Assembly: GCA_963704835.1 (NCBI GenBank)
Contig: CAVPHW010000020.1
Span: 310,001 to 374,000 of the forward strand
Source: GCA-2746605 sp963704835
Lineage (GTDB): Bacteria; Bacteroidota; Ignavibacteria; Ignavibacteriales; Melioribacteraceae
Length of the DNA: 64,000 nucleotides
Direction of reading: 5' to 3'
Part shown: positions 1-8,553 of the stretch, piece after piece
Position numbering within the stretch: position 1 is the first letter of the stretch
Layout of the letters: each line of letters begins with the position of its first letter
The notes under the pieces: generated by a model
Database searches by the model: none
The model's input: the letters and a program-made list of their open reading frames with translations, nothing else
What the model was told of the DNA's origin: nothing
Translations under genes and position numbers: made by a program

Positions 1-1
1 T

Positions 2-292
2 GGTTTTTATATAATTCTGTTTAATTTTGTTAGTGATATTAATGTAATTAAAGCGTTTTCATTATATTCATTTGCATTAATTATTGGTTCTATAAGCATG
101 TTACCAGGTGGAATAGGAACAACAGAAAGTTCGCTAGCCTTTATTCTTATTCAAGAAGGGTTTTTGAAAGCTGATTCATTTGCAGCTACCTTTTTAATTA
201 GAGCTTTTACATTATGGTTTGCAATTTTTATAGGGTTGATAGCAACAATTTTATTTCTCAAAATAAACAGAAGTGAAACAGCACAAGGTTAG
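2..292 (+). CDS. UPF0104-type membrane protein, C-terminal part (5' end outside window)
   Basis: The reading frame is open from the first bases and ends in TAG. It encodes the last ~96 residues of an integral membrane protein. A glycine/proline-rich loop 'SMLPGGIGTTESS' between two hydrophobic segments is typical of the last helices of the UPF0104 / lysylphosphatidylglycerol-synthase transmembrane family (COG0392). The ATG at 98 lies inside that conserved loop and is not a real start. The stop overlaps by one base a possible GTG start of the isocitrate dehydrogenase gene, so the two may be co-transcribed. The substrate cannot be told from this fragment. Confidence 0.7.
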   Translation, partial: GFYIILFNFVSDINVIKAFSLYSFALIIGSISMLPGGIGTTESSLAFILIQEGFLKADSFAATFLIRAFTLWFAIFIGLIATILFLKINRSETAQG

Positions 293-309
293 TGCTCGCG
301 GAGATTATT

Positions 310-1560
310 TTGCCGATTTACAAAAAAATTAAACTTCCCCAAAAGGGTCACAAAATTCAAATTGAAGGTGACCGCTTATTGGTTCCAAATGACCCAATAA
401 TTCCTTTTTTAGAAGGCGATGGAATAGGTCGCGATATCTGGAAAACTACACGCGAAGTAATAGATTCTGCAGTAAACAAAGCTTACAAAGGTATTAAAGA
501 AATAGTTTGGCTAGAAGTTTATGCTGGTGAGAAAGCAATCAAAACCTATGGCAAGAATCAATATTTACCAAATGAAACTATACAAGCAATTAAAGAATAT
601 TCTGTTGCAATAAAAGGACCTTTAACAACTCCGGTTGGAGGAGGCATCAACAGTATTAATGTTTTGCTGAAACAAAAACTTGACCTCTTTGCTTCAGTTC
701 TTCCGGTTAAATTTTACAGCGGCTCACCAAGTCCTGTGAAACGACCTCAAGATTTAGATGTAGTTATTTTTAGTGAAAATACAGAAGATGTTCATTCTGG
801 GATAGAATTTAAAGCAAACACAAAAAGTGCGAATGAAGTAATTGAATTTATTAATTCAATTAGTAAAAAAAATATTGTAAGTGGTTCCGGTATAGGAATA
901 AAACCAATAAGTGAATTCAGTACAGTTAGACTTGTAAAAAAAGCAATTGAATACGCAATTGAAAACAAAAGAAGTAGCGTAACCCTGGTTCATAAAGGTA
1001 ATATTATGAAGTTTACAGAGGGTGCTTTTAGAGATTGGGGTTATAAGACTGCGAAAAAATATTTTGCGAATGAAGTTGTATTTGAAGATGAACTAAAAGT
1101 TAAGTATGACGGAAAACTTCCGGAAGGAAAAATTTTAATAAATGATAGATTAGCTGATGATATGTTCCAACAATTACTTCTGCATCCAACTGATTTTGAT
1201 GTAATTGCAACTTCCAATTTAAATGGTGAATTTTTGTCTAATGCCTGCGCTGCTCAAGTTGGTGGATTAGGAATAGTTCCTAGGGCAAATTATAGTTATC
1301 ACTATGGACTTTTTGAAGCTGGGCATGGATCTGCTCCAAAGTATGCTGGAATGGATAAAGCTAATCCTAGTTCCTTAATCTTATCTGGTGCAATGATGCT
1401 TCAATATTTAGGTTGGAGTAAAGCATCGGGACTAATTGAAAAGGCAATGAGAAAAACAATCAAATCAAAAATTGTAACTTTTGATTTTGCAAGGAAGATG
1501 AAAGGAGCAAAGGAAGTAAGTTGCTCTAATTTTGGAAAAACATTGATAAAAAATCTATAA
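310..1560 (+). CDS. icd: NADP-dependent isocitrate dehydrogenase
   Basis: Oxidative decarboxylation of isocitrate to 2-oxoglutarate in the TCA cycle. The ~416-residue product follows the E. coli Icd pattern throughout: 'IPFLEGDGIGRDIW' near the N-terminus, 'KGPLTTPVGGGINSINV' holding the substrate-binding serine, 'VTLVHKGNIMKFTEGAF', and 'FEAGHGSAPKYAGMDKANP' for nucleotide binding. I prefer the TTG at 310 because GGAG lies 7 bases upstream and the product then starts like Icd. A GTG at 292 in the same frame would add six residues and overlap the previous stop. The family call is secure; NADP preference is inferred from similarity to Icd. Confidence 0.92.
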   Translation: MPIYKKIKLPQKGHKIQIEGDRLLVPNDPIIPFLEGDGIGRDIWKTTREVIDSAVNKAYKGIKEIVWLEVYAGEKAIKTYGKNQYLPNETIQAIKEYSVAIKGPLTTPVGGGINSINVLLKQKLDLFASVLPVKFYSGSPSPVKRPQDLDVVIFSENTEDVHSGIEFKANTKSANEVIEFINSISKKNIVSGSGIGIKPISEFSTVRLVKKAIEYAIENKRSSVTLVHKGNIMKFTEGAFRDWGYKTAKKYFANEVVFEDELKVKYDGKLPEGKILINDRLADDMFQQLLLHPTDFDVIATSNLNGEFLSNACAAQVGGLGIVPRANYSYHYGLFEAGHGSAPKYAGMDKANPSSLILSGAMMLQYLGWSKASGLIEKAMRKTIKSKIVTFDFARKMKGAKEVSCSNFGKTLIKNL

Positions 1561-1660
1561 GATTTAAGAGATTATTTAAATAATGTTTTAATTCTCCTTG
1601 ATTTTTGAATATACGAATATTATTATAAGTCAAAATAAACTAAAAATAAACGGAGGAAAA

Positions 1661-2077
1661 ATGAGTGACGATAATGGAATGAGCAAAGGAATTATTTTGG
1701 GATTTTTAACCGGTACTATCGTAGGTTCTATTTTGGGATTGCTTTATGCTCCAAAATCTGGGAAAGAATTAAGAGGGGAACTTAGAGAAAAATCTAATGA
1801 TTTTCTTGGAGAAGCAGAAGATTATATTGAACAAGCCAAAGGAAAAGCAAATCTTCTAATTAATGACGGGAAGAAAAAATCTGAAAAATTGATTGCTGAT
1901 GCAAAAGTAAAAGTTGAAAGTTTACTTAGTGAAGCCGAAAAAATAGTTGATGATGCTAAAGGCAAAACAAAAACTATTCTAGACTCAAGCAAAGACAAAT
2001 TTGGCAAAGAAGGCGAAAAACTTAAAAGCGCTATCAAAGCCGGAGTTGATACTTACAAAACTGAAAGAGAAGCATAA
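1661..2077 (+). CDS. YtxH domain protein (general-stress-like envelope protein)
   Basis: A 138-residue protein. It has one N-terminal hydrophobic, glycine-rich segment ('IILGFLTGTIVGSILGLLYAP') followed by 'KSGKELR', the signature of YtxH proteins. The rest is a long charged, alanine/lysine-rich helix with coiled-coil character. The ATG at 1661 is chosen because GGAGG lies just upstream; an upstream in-frame start at 1598 has no such site and would add residues the family does not have. The next gene starts 3 bases after the stop, so the pair is probably one operon of envelope-associated proteins. No specific biochemical role is known. Confidence 0.8.
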   Translation: MSDDNGMSKGIILGFLTGTIVGSILGLLYAPKSGKELRGELREKSNDFLGEAEDYIEQAKGKANLLINDGKKKSEKLIADAKVKVESLLSEAEKIVDDAKGKTKTILDSSKDKFGKEGEKLKSAIKAGVDTYKTEREA

Positions 2078-2079
2078 CC

Positions 2080-2457
2080 ATGTCAATTCTAAATATTTTG
2101 CTTATAATCGCAATATTTGTTGCAATTATAGTTGGCATTTATCTGATATTGGCATTGAAAAAAATAACTGAAACTCTTGATGATGTAAGAAAGGATATGG
2201 GCTTATTTAGAAATGGTATTGAACCAATATTAGAAAATATTTCAATCATTACTGAAAAAGCTGCAAATATTAGTAGTACAACTGAGCAAAGAGTTTTAGA
2301 CATTAGTGATACAATCCAAAATGTTAAAAACACCGTTTCTAGATTTTCCTTTAAAGGAAGTCGTGAAACAGGAAGAAATCCAGTTCAAGAATTATTAAGT
2401 AATGTAACTGCTTTTTCTAAGGGGTTTTCGGCATTTTGGAAAAAATTAAATAATTAA
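2080..2457 (+). CDS. DUF948-like membrane-anchored protein
   Basis: A 125-residue protein with a single N-terminal transmembrane helix (residues ~4-25, rich in I/V/L). A helical region with regularly spaced hydrophobic residues follows ('ITETLDDVRKDM', 'ISDTIQNVKNTVSRF'). This architecture matches DUF948/YoxC-like proteins, which often lie next to YtxH genes, as here. The start ATG lies 3 bases after the YtxH stop. Function unknown. The family assignment rests on architecture and neighbourhood more than on a diagnostic motif. Confidence 0.65.
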   Translation: MSILNILLIIAIFVAIIVGIYLILALKKITETLDDVRKDMGLFRNGIEPILENISIITEKAANISSTTEQRVLDISDTIQNVKNTVSRFSFKGSRETGRNPVQELLSNVTAFSKGFSAFWKKLNN

Positions 2458-2490
2458 ACGCTGATAACATATTAAATTTGTGGAGGCATT

Positions 2491-4581
2491 TTGAGTGATT
2501 TTACTCCCAATGCAATAAGAAATATTGCATTTGTTGGTCATGGTGGGTGTGGAAAAACTTCCATATCTGAATTTTTGCTTTATTCTGCTGGAGAAATAAA
2601 CCGAATAGGTACAATAGCAGAGGGTACTACAACCTCAGATTTTAATCCAAATGAAATTGAACGACAAATTTCCATTTCCTCATCGGTACTGCATTTTACA
2701 TGGAAAAATACTAAAGTTAATTTAATTGATACACCTGGCTATTCGGATTTTATTGGTGCTGTTAAATCAAGTCTACATGTTGTAGATACAGCAATTGTAA
2801 TACTCAGAGGTGCTGAAGGAGTTGAAGTTGGGACCGAATCAGCATGGGAATATATTAACAAATTAAATTTACCTGCTTCAATTATGGTAAATAAATTAGA
2901 CAATGAACATTCTAATTTTGAAAAAACAGTTGAAATGGCAAAAAATAGACTAAGCCATGACGTTACTGTAGTTAGTTTTCCAATAAATGAAGGTATAAAT
3001 TTTAATTCTATTGTTGATGTAATTAAAATGAAAAAGTTTACTTTTTCAGATCCTAAATCTAAAAAAGTAACTGAAGAATCGATTCCAGCCGAATTTAAAG
3101 AAAAAGCTGAAAAATTAAGAGAACAATTGATTGAGAAAGTTGCTGAATCTACCGAAGATTTAATGGAAAAGTTTTTTGAAAATGGCACCTTAAATGAAGA
3201 AGATTTTAATAGAGGATTAAAAAATGCGATTTTAGGTAGAACCGTGATTCCTGTTTTTGCTGTATCCGCGGAAAAAGGTGCGGGACTATTTGATTTTATT
3301 GATTTTGTGGTTGAATACTTGCCTTCTCCGATTGATAGAAAACCTGCAATTGCAAAAATTGCTGGAACTGAAAATGAGGTAGAAGTAAAATGCGATCCAA
3401 ATGGTGAACCGGCCTTGTTGGTTTTTAAATCCATGTCCGAAGCTCACGTTGGAGAATTATCAGTATTCAAAGTATATTCTGGAACATTACAAGCTGGTAT
3501 GGATCTTTTTAATGAAGAAAGAAGCAAACCAGAAAGACTTGGTCAAATTTATGTTCTAAATGGACACGATAGAACCGAAGTTACTAACTTATTAGCTGGT
3601 GATATTGGAGCAGTTGTTAAATTAAAGGACACCCATACTAACAATACTCTGTGCAGTAAAGAATTTGGTATTATTTTACCACATATTGAATTTCCTGATC
3701 CTGTAATTAGAGGTGCTGTAATTCCACAATCAAAAGGTGATGAAGATAAAATTTCCAGCGGTTTACATACAGTCCATGAAGAAGATCCAACTTTATTAGT
3801 AAAATTTGAACCAGAGTTAGGGCAAACAATTATTTCTGGTCAAGGGGAACTTCATCTTACTCTTGCAATAAAATTGTTAAAAGACCGTTATAAAGTTGAA
3901 GTGGATTTAGTACAACCTAGAATTCCCTATAGAGAAACTATTAGAGGAGTTTGTGACAGCGTTGAATATAAGCATAAAAAACAATCAGGTGGACGCGGTC
4001 AGTTTGGACACGTATTTTTGAAAATGGAACCGCTACCGCAGGGTGGTGGATTTGAATTTGTTAATGCAATTGTTGGTGGTGTAATTCCAGGAAGATTTAT
4101 TCCTGCTGTTGAAAAGGGAATAAGAGAGATGTTGGAAAAAGGAATTTTAACCGGAAGTAAGGTTGTTGATATTAAAGCTACTTTATTTGATGGTAACTTC
4201 CACAATGTTGATTCTGATGAAGTTTCATTTAAAATTGCGGGTTCCCAAGCTTTTAAAAAAGGATTTTTATCAGCAAAACCAGTGCTTCTTGAGCCTATTT
4301 ATGATTTAGCTATTAAAGTTCCTGAAGAGTTTATGGGTGACGTAATGGGCGATATTTCAAGTAGAAGAGGTAAGATATCTGGAATGGAAGCAGAAGGTCC
4401 ATTTCAAATTATCAAAGCTAAAGTTCCTTTGGCGGAATTATATAAATACTCTACTCAATTGAGAAGTTTAACCTCCGGTAGAGGAATTCATACAAGAAAT
4501 TTCTCACACTATGAACCAGTAGCTAAAGATGTGGAAGCTAAGGTAATAGAGGAATATAACAAATCTAAAACGGAAGAATAA
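2491..4581 (+). CDS. Elongation factor G paralogue (EF-G-like GTPase)
   Basis: Full-length 696-residue translational GTPase. The P-loop is 'GHGGCGKTS' (residues ~16-24), G3 is 'DTPGYSDF', G4 is 'NKLD', and the EF-G domains II-V follow ('HVGELSVFKVYSG', 'SGGRGQFGHV', 'SSRRGKISGME'). The switch I/G2 segment reads 'ERQISISSS' where canonical FusA has an RGITI-type sequence. That deviation is typical of the EF-G paralogue group rather than of the main translocase. The TTG start at 2491 has GGAGG 9 bases upstream. It is not next to rpsL/rpsG or tuf, which also points to a paralogue. A terminator hairpin follows. Confidence 0.85.
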   Translation: MSDFTPNAIRNIAFVGHGGCGKTSISEFLLYSAGEINRIGTIAEGTTTSDFNPNEIERQISISSSVLHFTWKNTKVNLIDTPGYSDFIGAVKSSLHVVDTAIVILRGAEGVEVGTESAWEYINKLNLPASIMVNKLDNEHSNFEKTVEMAKNRLSHDVTVVSFPINEGINFNSIVDVIKMKKFTFSDPKSKKVTEESIPAEFKEKAEKLREQLIEKVAESTEDLMEKFFENGTLNEEDFNRGLKNAILGRTVIPVFAVSAEKGAGLFDFIDFVVEYLPSPIDRKPAIAKIAGTENEVEVKCDPNGEPALLVFKSMSEAHVGELSVFKVYSGTLQAGMDLFNEERSKPERLGQIYVLNGHDRTEVTNLLAGDIGAVVKLKDTHTNNTLCSKEFGIILPHIEFPDPVIRGAVIPQSKGDEDKISSGLHTVHEEDPTLLVKFEPELGQTIISGQGELHLTLAIKLLKDRYKVEVDLVQPRIPYRETIRGVCDSVEYKHKKQSGGRGQFGHVFLKMEPLPQGGGFEFVNAIVGGVIPGRFIPAVEKGIREMLEKGILTGSKVVDIKATLFDGNFHNVDSDEVSFKIAGSQAFKKGFLSAKPVLLEPIYDLAIKVPEEFMGDVMGDISSRRGKISGMEAEGPFQIIKAKVPLAELYKYSTQLRSLTSGRGIHTRNFSHYEPVAKDVEAKVIEEYNKSKTEE

Positions 4582-4603
4582 TAAATAATCATCAGTTATA
4601 ATT

Positions 4604-4640
4604 AGAGGTTGTTCGCTAAAAAGTTGACAACCTCTTTTAA
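4604..4640 (+). terminator. Rho-independent terminator after the EF-G-like gene
   Basis: A 9-bp perfect inverted repeat (AGAGGTTGT at 4604-4612, ACAACCTCT at 4627-4635) is followed directly by a T-rich run. It starts 22 bases after the EF-G stop and ends 19 bases before the HIT-family start, so it separates two transcription units. Confidence 0.8.
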
Positions 4641-4658
4641 TTTAATAGAGAGACTCGA

Positions 4659-5165
4659 GTGGAAAAAATGTGGTCGCCTTGGCGTTCAAATTATATTGAA
4701 TCTTTTAAGAATTCAAACGAAAAGCTTGGGTGTGTATTTTGTAGTGAAGAAAACTTAGACAGTTCATATGATAATTCTTTGGTCGTTTATAAGGGTAAAT
4801 ATTGTTTTGTTATGCTAAATCTTTATCCATATAATAACGGACACTTGATGATTATTCCATACAAACATGTTTCTGAATATGTTGATCTTGATGATGAAGA
4901 ATTATTAGAAATTAATAAGATTACAAAATTGTGTATTGCTGCTTTGAAAAATATATGCGAACCGCAAGGATTTAATTTTGGTGCCAATCTTGGGAAAGCT
5001 GCAGGAGCCGGTATTCATGAACATATTCATTTTCATCTTGTTCCAAGGTGGAATGGGGACACTAATTTTATGCCTGTCTTGGGTGAAGTAAAAATAATAA
5101 GCCAAGATTTGCTTGCAACCAAAAATAATTTAATCAACGAATTCAAAAAATTTAACATTGTTTAG
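4659..5165 (+). CDS. HIT family hydrolase (Ap4A-phosphorylase-like)
   Basis: A 168-residue protein with the histidine-triad motif 'HEHIHFHLVPRW' near residue 115-126 and the family N-terminus 'MWSPWRSNYI'. Cys-rich 'GCVFC' near residue 25 is a feature of the diadenosine-polyphosphate branch (C-x2-C). HIT proteins of this branch hydrolyse or phosphorolyse nucleotide conjugates such as Ap4A. The GTG at 4659 is used; an ATG four codons in ('MWSPW') is an equally good start. A second, shorter HIT protein of HinT type lies at 57381-57725, so the genome has both branches. Confidence 0.85.
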   Translation: MEKMWSPWRSNYIESFKNSNEKLGCVFCSEENLDSSYDNSLVVYKGKYCFVMLNLYPYNNGHLMIIPYKHVSEYVDLDDEELLEINKITKLCIAALKNICEPQGFNFGANLGKAAGAGIHEHIHFHLVPRWNGDTNFMPVLGEVKIISQDLLATKNNLINEFKKFNIV

Positions 5166-5192
5166 ATTTTATTTTAATGTGATAAGGATATA

Positions 5193-6119
5193 ATGGGCGA
5201 AGATAAAAAGTTTGAAAATATAGAACCAGTAAGGGTTGAGTCGCTGGATAAAATTTTGGGTAAGCCATTTAAAGTTCTTGATGATGGATTTGTTAGAGTT
5301 GTTGATTATATGGGATCAGATCAATCCATTGTTCAAGCAGCAAGAGTTTCTTATGGTGCTGGGACAAAAAAAGTGAGCCAGGATAGGGGATTAATTAGAT
5401 ATCTAATGAGACATCATCATTCAACTCCTTTTGAAATGTGTGAGATTAAATTACATGTCCGTGTTCCAATGGACGCATGGCGTCAATGGATAAGACATAG
5501 AACCGCAAATGTTAATGAATATTCTACACGCTATTCTATTGCAATCGATCAATCACAAAAAACTTCTCCAAATCAATGGCGACTTCAATCAGCTATGAAT
5601 AAACAGGGAAGTGAAGGTTATTTATCAGAAGATATTGGTGCTTCACTTACTGATGAGGAAACCAAATTGCATAATTATATTTGGGGTATCTACAATGCCA
5701 GAATTGAAAAAGGTGTCGCTAGGGAGCAAGCCAGAAAAGATCTTCCGCTCTCAACGTATACGGAGGCTTACTGGAAAATAGATCTACATAATCTTTTCCA
5801 TTTTTTACGTTTAAGAATGGATAATCATGCGCAATTGGAAATACGACAATATGCTGAAATGATAGGGAATGAAATAGTTAAAAGATGGGTTCCACTTGCT
5901 TGGGAGGCTTTTGAGGATTATAGAATGAATTCTAAATCTTTTTCTGGATTGGAAATAGAATTACTAAAACTTATTGCTCAAAATCAAATTAAAGAAGCAA
6001 ATGATAGAGCTAGTGAAATTGGTTGGCTTAAAAAGAAAGATTCTGAACTTGTTAGTAATTTAGAAAGATATGAATTTGAAGAAAAACTTGAATTGCTCAA
6101 TTTTAAAAAACCGTGGTAG
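5193..6119 (+). CDS. thyX: FAD-dependent thymidylate synthase
   Basis: Makes dTMP from dUMP using methylene-THF and reduced FAD. The ThyX motif R-H-R-x7-E-x-S-x-R-Y is at residues 101-114 ('RHRTANVNEYSTRY'). Other family blocks are 'AARVSYG', 'FEMCEIKLHVRVPMDAWRQWIRH', and 'LFHFLRLRMDNHAQLEIRQYAE' towards the C-terminus. At 308 residues it is longer than typical ThyX (~220-250): it has an N-terminal extension of ~30 residues and a C-terminal ~60-residue helical tail. The gene overlaps folA by 7 bases, so the two are translationally coupled. Confidence 0.95.
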   Translation: MGEDKKFENIEPVRVESLDKILGKPFKVLDDGFVRVVDYMGSDQSIVQAARVSYGAGTKKVSQDRGLIRYLMRHHHSTPFEMCEIKLHVRVPMDAWRQWIRHRTANVNEYSTRYSIAIDQSQKTSPNQWRLQSAMNKQGSEGYLSEDIGASLTDEETKLHNYIWGIYNARIEKGVAREQARKDLPLSTYTEAYWKIDLHNLFHFLRLRMDNHAQLEIRQYAEMIGNEIVKRWVPLAWEAFEDYRMNSKSFSGLEIELLKLIAQNQIKEANDRASEIGWLKKKDSELVSNLERYEFEEKLELLNFKKPW

Positions 6120-6613
6120 AAAACCTTAAATTAAAAAAAATAATTATTGCCGCAATTGCAAAAAATGGAATAATTGGGAAAAAGGGAAAAATTCCATGGA
6201 GCTCAAAAGAAGAGCTTAAACACTTTAGGGAAACTACGCTCGGCCACCCAATAATTTTTGGTAGAATAACTTTCGATTCCATAAATAAGCCACTAGATAA
6301 ACGACTTAATATTGTAATTTCTAAATCTCGTATTTCATCACTCTCCAAACAGAATGTACTTTACTTCGAGTCTATTAAAAAGGCTTATTCTTATTTGAGA
6401 AAAAATAATTATGAAAAAGTATATATATGTGGTGGAAAAAGTATATACAAAGCTGCTGTTAGAAATTCTGATGAAATGATAATCTCTGAAATGAATTTTG
6501 AATCAAAAGGTGATACAAAGTTTCCCAAAATAAATATTAATAATTGGAAATTGACAAAAGTTGAAGAATTTCTAGATTTTAAGGTTTATTACTATATAAG
6601 ACAAATGATTTAA
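6113..6613 (+). CDS. folA: Dihydrofolate reductase
   Basis: Reduces dihydrofolate to tetrahydrofolate with NADPH. The 166-residue length is typical. Motifs seen are 'IIAAIAKNGIIGKKGKIPW' at the N-terminus, the catalytic acid in 'SSKEELKHFRETTLG', 'IIFGRITFDSI' for NADPH binding, and 'VYICGGKSIYKAAV'. The GTG start at 6113 lies inside the end of thyX. ThyX regenerates THF itself, so a coupled DHFR is not needed to recycle folate from dTMP synthesis; it presumably serves de novo dihydrofolate reduction. The family call is firm. Confidence 0.9.
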   Translation: MVENLKLKKIIIAAIAKNGIIGKKGKIPWSSKEELKHFRETTLGHPIIFGRITFDSINKPLDKRLNIVISKSRISSLSKQNVLYFESIKKAYSYLRKNNYEKVYICGGKSIYKAAVRNSDEMIISEMNFESKGDTKFPKININNWKLTKVEEFLDFKVYYYIRQMI

Positions 6614-6660
6614 GAAATTGGTATTTTACTTCTTTGAATGTATCATAAATCTGAGCAAAC

Positions 6661-8514
6661 TTGATTAAGATTTTACCAGATAATATTGCTAATAAAATTG
6701 CAGCCGGTGAAGTTGTACAGCGACCCGAATCTGTGCTGAAAGAGCTACTTGAGAATTCTCTAGACGCAAATGCAACCAATATTGATGTTTATATCAAACG
6801 TGCCGGAACTGTACTCATTCAAGTTATTGACGATGGTATTGGTATGAACCAAGAGGATGCTTTGCTTAGCATTGAAAGGCATGCTACAAGTAAGATAAGC
6901 TCCTTAGATGATTTGAATAAAATAATGACTTTCGGTTTCAGAGGTGAAGCGTTAAGTTCAATTGCATCTGTTAGTATTTTTGAGATGAAAACAGAACTGC
7001 GAGAAAGTGAATATGGTACATTTATAAAAGTTGAAAACGATGAAGTAAAGATAGAAAAGGGAAGTTTTCCAAAAGGGACATCGATTGCAGTAAAAAATCT
7101 TTTTTATAATACTCCAGCTAGAAGAAATTTCCTTAAATCTTATGCAACTGAATTAAAGCATATTTTTGAAACATTTAAGAAAATAGCTTTAAGCTATCCT
7201 AACATTTCTTTCAAGTTGTGGAATGACGATGACCTAGTTTTTGATTATAAATTGGGCTCTCAAGAAGATAGATTGAAGGAAATATTTGTTGAAAATATAC
7301 TTGATGGTACAATAAAGGTTGAGGAACTTACAGATTATATTTCTGTAACTGGCTTTATATCAAAACCAACTTATTTGACCAAAAGCAAAGGCGATCAATA
7401 TCTCTTTATCAATAGGAGGTTTGTTAGTAATAAATCAATCAATCATGCTGTATTTAGGGCTTATGATCATTTACTAGAAAAAGGAGATTATCCTTTTTTT
7501 GTTCTTTTCTTAGATTTAGATCCCCAAAAGGTTGATGTAAATGTACATCCTTCCAAATTAGAAGTTAAATTTGATGATGAGAAAAACGTTTATAATTTTA
7601 TCAAAGCGGTAGTTAAAAAAAGTTTAGGTCAATATGATCTTGTCCCTAATATAGAGTTTGGCGAAAATAATGAAAGTTCCACTTTTATAAAAAAGAACTA
7701 TTCAAATCCAATTTCTCAAAATGATTTTTCTGAACGACCAAACTTTTTAAGCCAGCAAAATGTAAAGAGAGAAAAGCCTAAAACATACAGTGAGAATGAA
7801 ATTGATTTATTGTTCAGTTCTCTAAATAAGGATATTAGAAACTCTATAAATTTATCCGACTCGGATCATCCATTTAATTCAGACTCGTCAAAAGAGATTT
7901 ATCATATCCCTAATGAAAAAAAAGAAAGTGAAACGCCAACAAGTGATAGCACATTTGTTGTAGCGCTGCATAATAAGTATATTCTTACTCCAATTAAAAC
8001 CGGACTAATGATAATTGATGCTCACGTTGCACATGAAAGAATTTTATATGAAAAAGCAGTAAATTCATTTGCAGCTAATTTACCTTTTACTCAACAACTG
8101 TTATTTTCGCAAACAATTGAATTAGACCCTGCCGATTACCAACTTGTTAAAGAACTAGAACCTCATTTAACAAAATTGGGTTTTGCTTTAAAGTTTTTTT
8201 CAAAAAATGTTCTTGTAATTGATGGAGTTCCGTCTGATATTAAAGTTGGTTCCGAGGTTGAAACGTTTCACGGCATTTTGGATGAATATAAAATTAATGA
8301 AACAGAAAAACATCTTGAATTGAGAGACAATTTAGCCAAATCTTATTCTTGTAAAGCAGCAATTAAAGCAGGGGATAAGTTAACAGAAAGAGAAATGAGA
8401 ATTTTGGTCGATCAACTTTTTGCAACAACAATGCCCTATGTTTGTCCGCATGGAAGACCAATAGTTGTTAAAATTCCTCTTTCGGAATTTGATAAAAGAT
8501 TTGGTAGAACCTAA
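6661..8514 (+). CDS. mutL: DNA mismatch repair protein MutL
   Basis: A 617-residue GHKL ATPase that couples MutS to downstream repair. The N-terminal ATPase is clear: 'IAAGEVVQRPESVLKELLENSLDA' (partly quoted; motif I Asn included), 'DDGIGM', 'RHATSKI', 'FGFRGEALSSIASV'. 'DVNVHPSKLEVKF' marks the transducer domain. The variable linker spans roughly residues 330-430. The C-terminal dimerisation domain ends with 'CPHGRPIVVK'. A C-terminal endonuclease-type motif is not obvious to me. The TTG start at 6661 is the only one that gives the family N-terminus 'IKILPDNIANKIAAGEV'. Confidence 0.95.
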   Translation: MIKILPDNIANKIAAGEVVQRPESVLKELLENSLDANATNIDVYIKRAGTVLIQVIDDGIGMNQEDALLSIERHATSKISSLDDLNKIMTFGFRGEALSSIASVSIFEMKTELRESEYGTFIKVENDEVKIEKGSFPKGTSIAVKNLFYNTPARRNFLKSYATELKHIFETFKKIALSYPNISFKLWNDDDLVFDYKLGSQEDRLKEIFVENILDGTIKVEELTDYISVTGFISKPTYLTKSKGDQYLFINRRFVSNKSINHAVFRAYDHLLEKGDYPFFVLFLDLDPQKVDVNVHPSKLEVKFDDEKNVYNFIKAVVKKSLGQYDLVPNIEFGENNESSTFIKKNYSNPISQNDFSERPNFLSQQNVKREKPKTYSENEIDLLFSSLNKDIRNSINLSDSDHPFNSDSSKEIYHIPNEKKESETPTSDSTFVVALHNKYILTPIKTGLMIIDAHVAHERILYEKAVNSFAANLPFTQQLLFSQTIELDPADYQLVKELEPHLTKLGFALKFFSKNVLVIDGVPSDIKVGSEVETFHGILDEYKINETEKHLELRDNLAKSYSCKAAIKAGDKLTEREMRILVDQLFATTMPYVCPHGRPIVVKIPLSEFDKRFGRT

Positions 8515-8553
8515 AATTAGTTTAAATTATCTATAAGTATAAAGGAAATAACA

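Noticed and set aside
2739..3434. Long antisense open frame (231 codons) opposite the EF-G-like gene.
   Set aside because: Its sequence is a Ser/Ile/Phe-rich mirror of a conserved GTPase and resembles no protein; a shadow frame.
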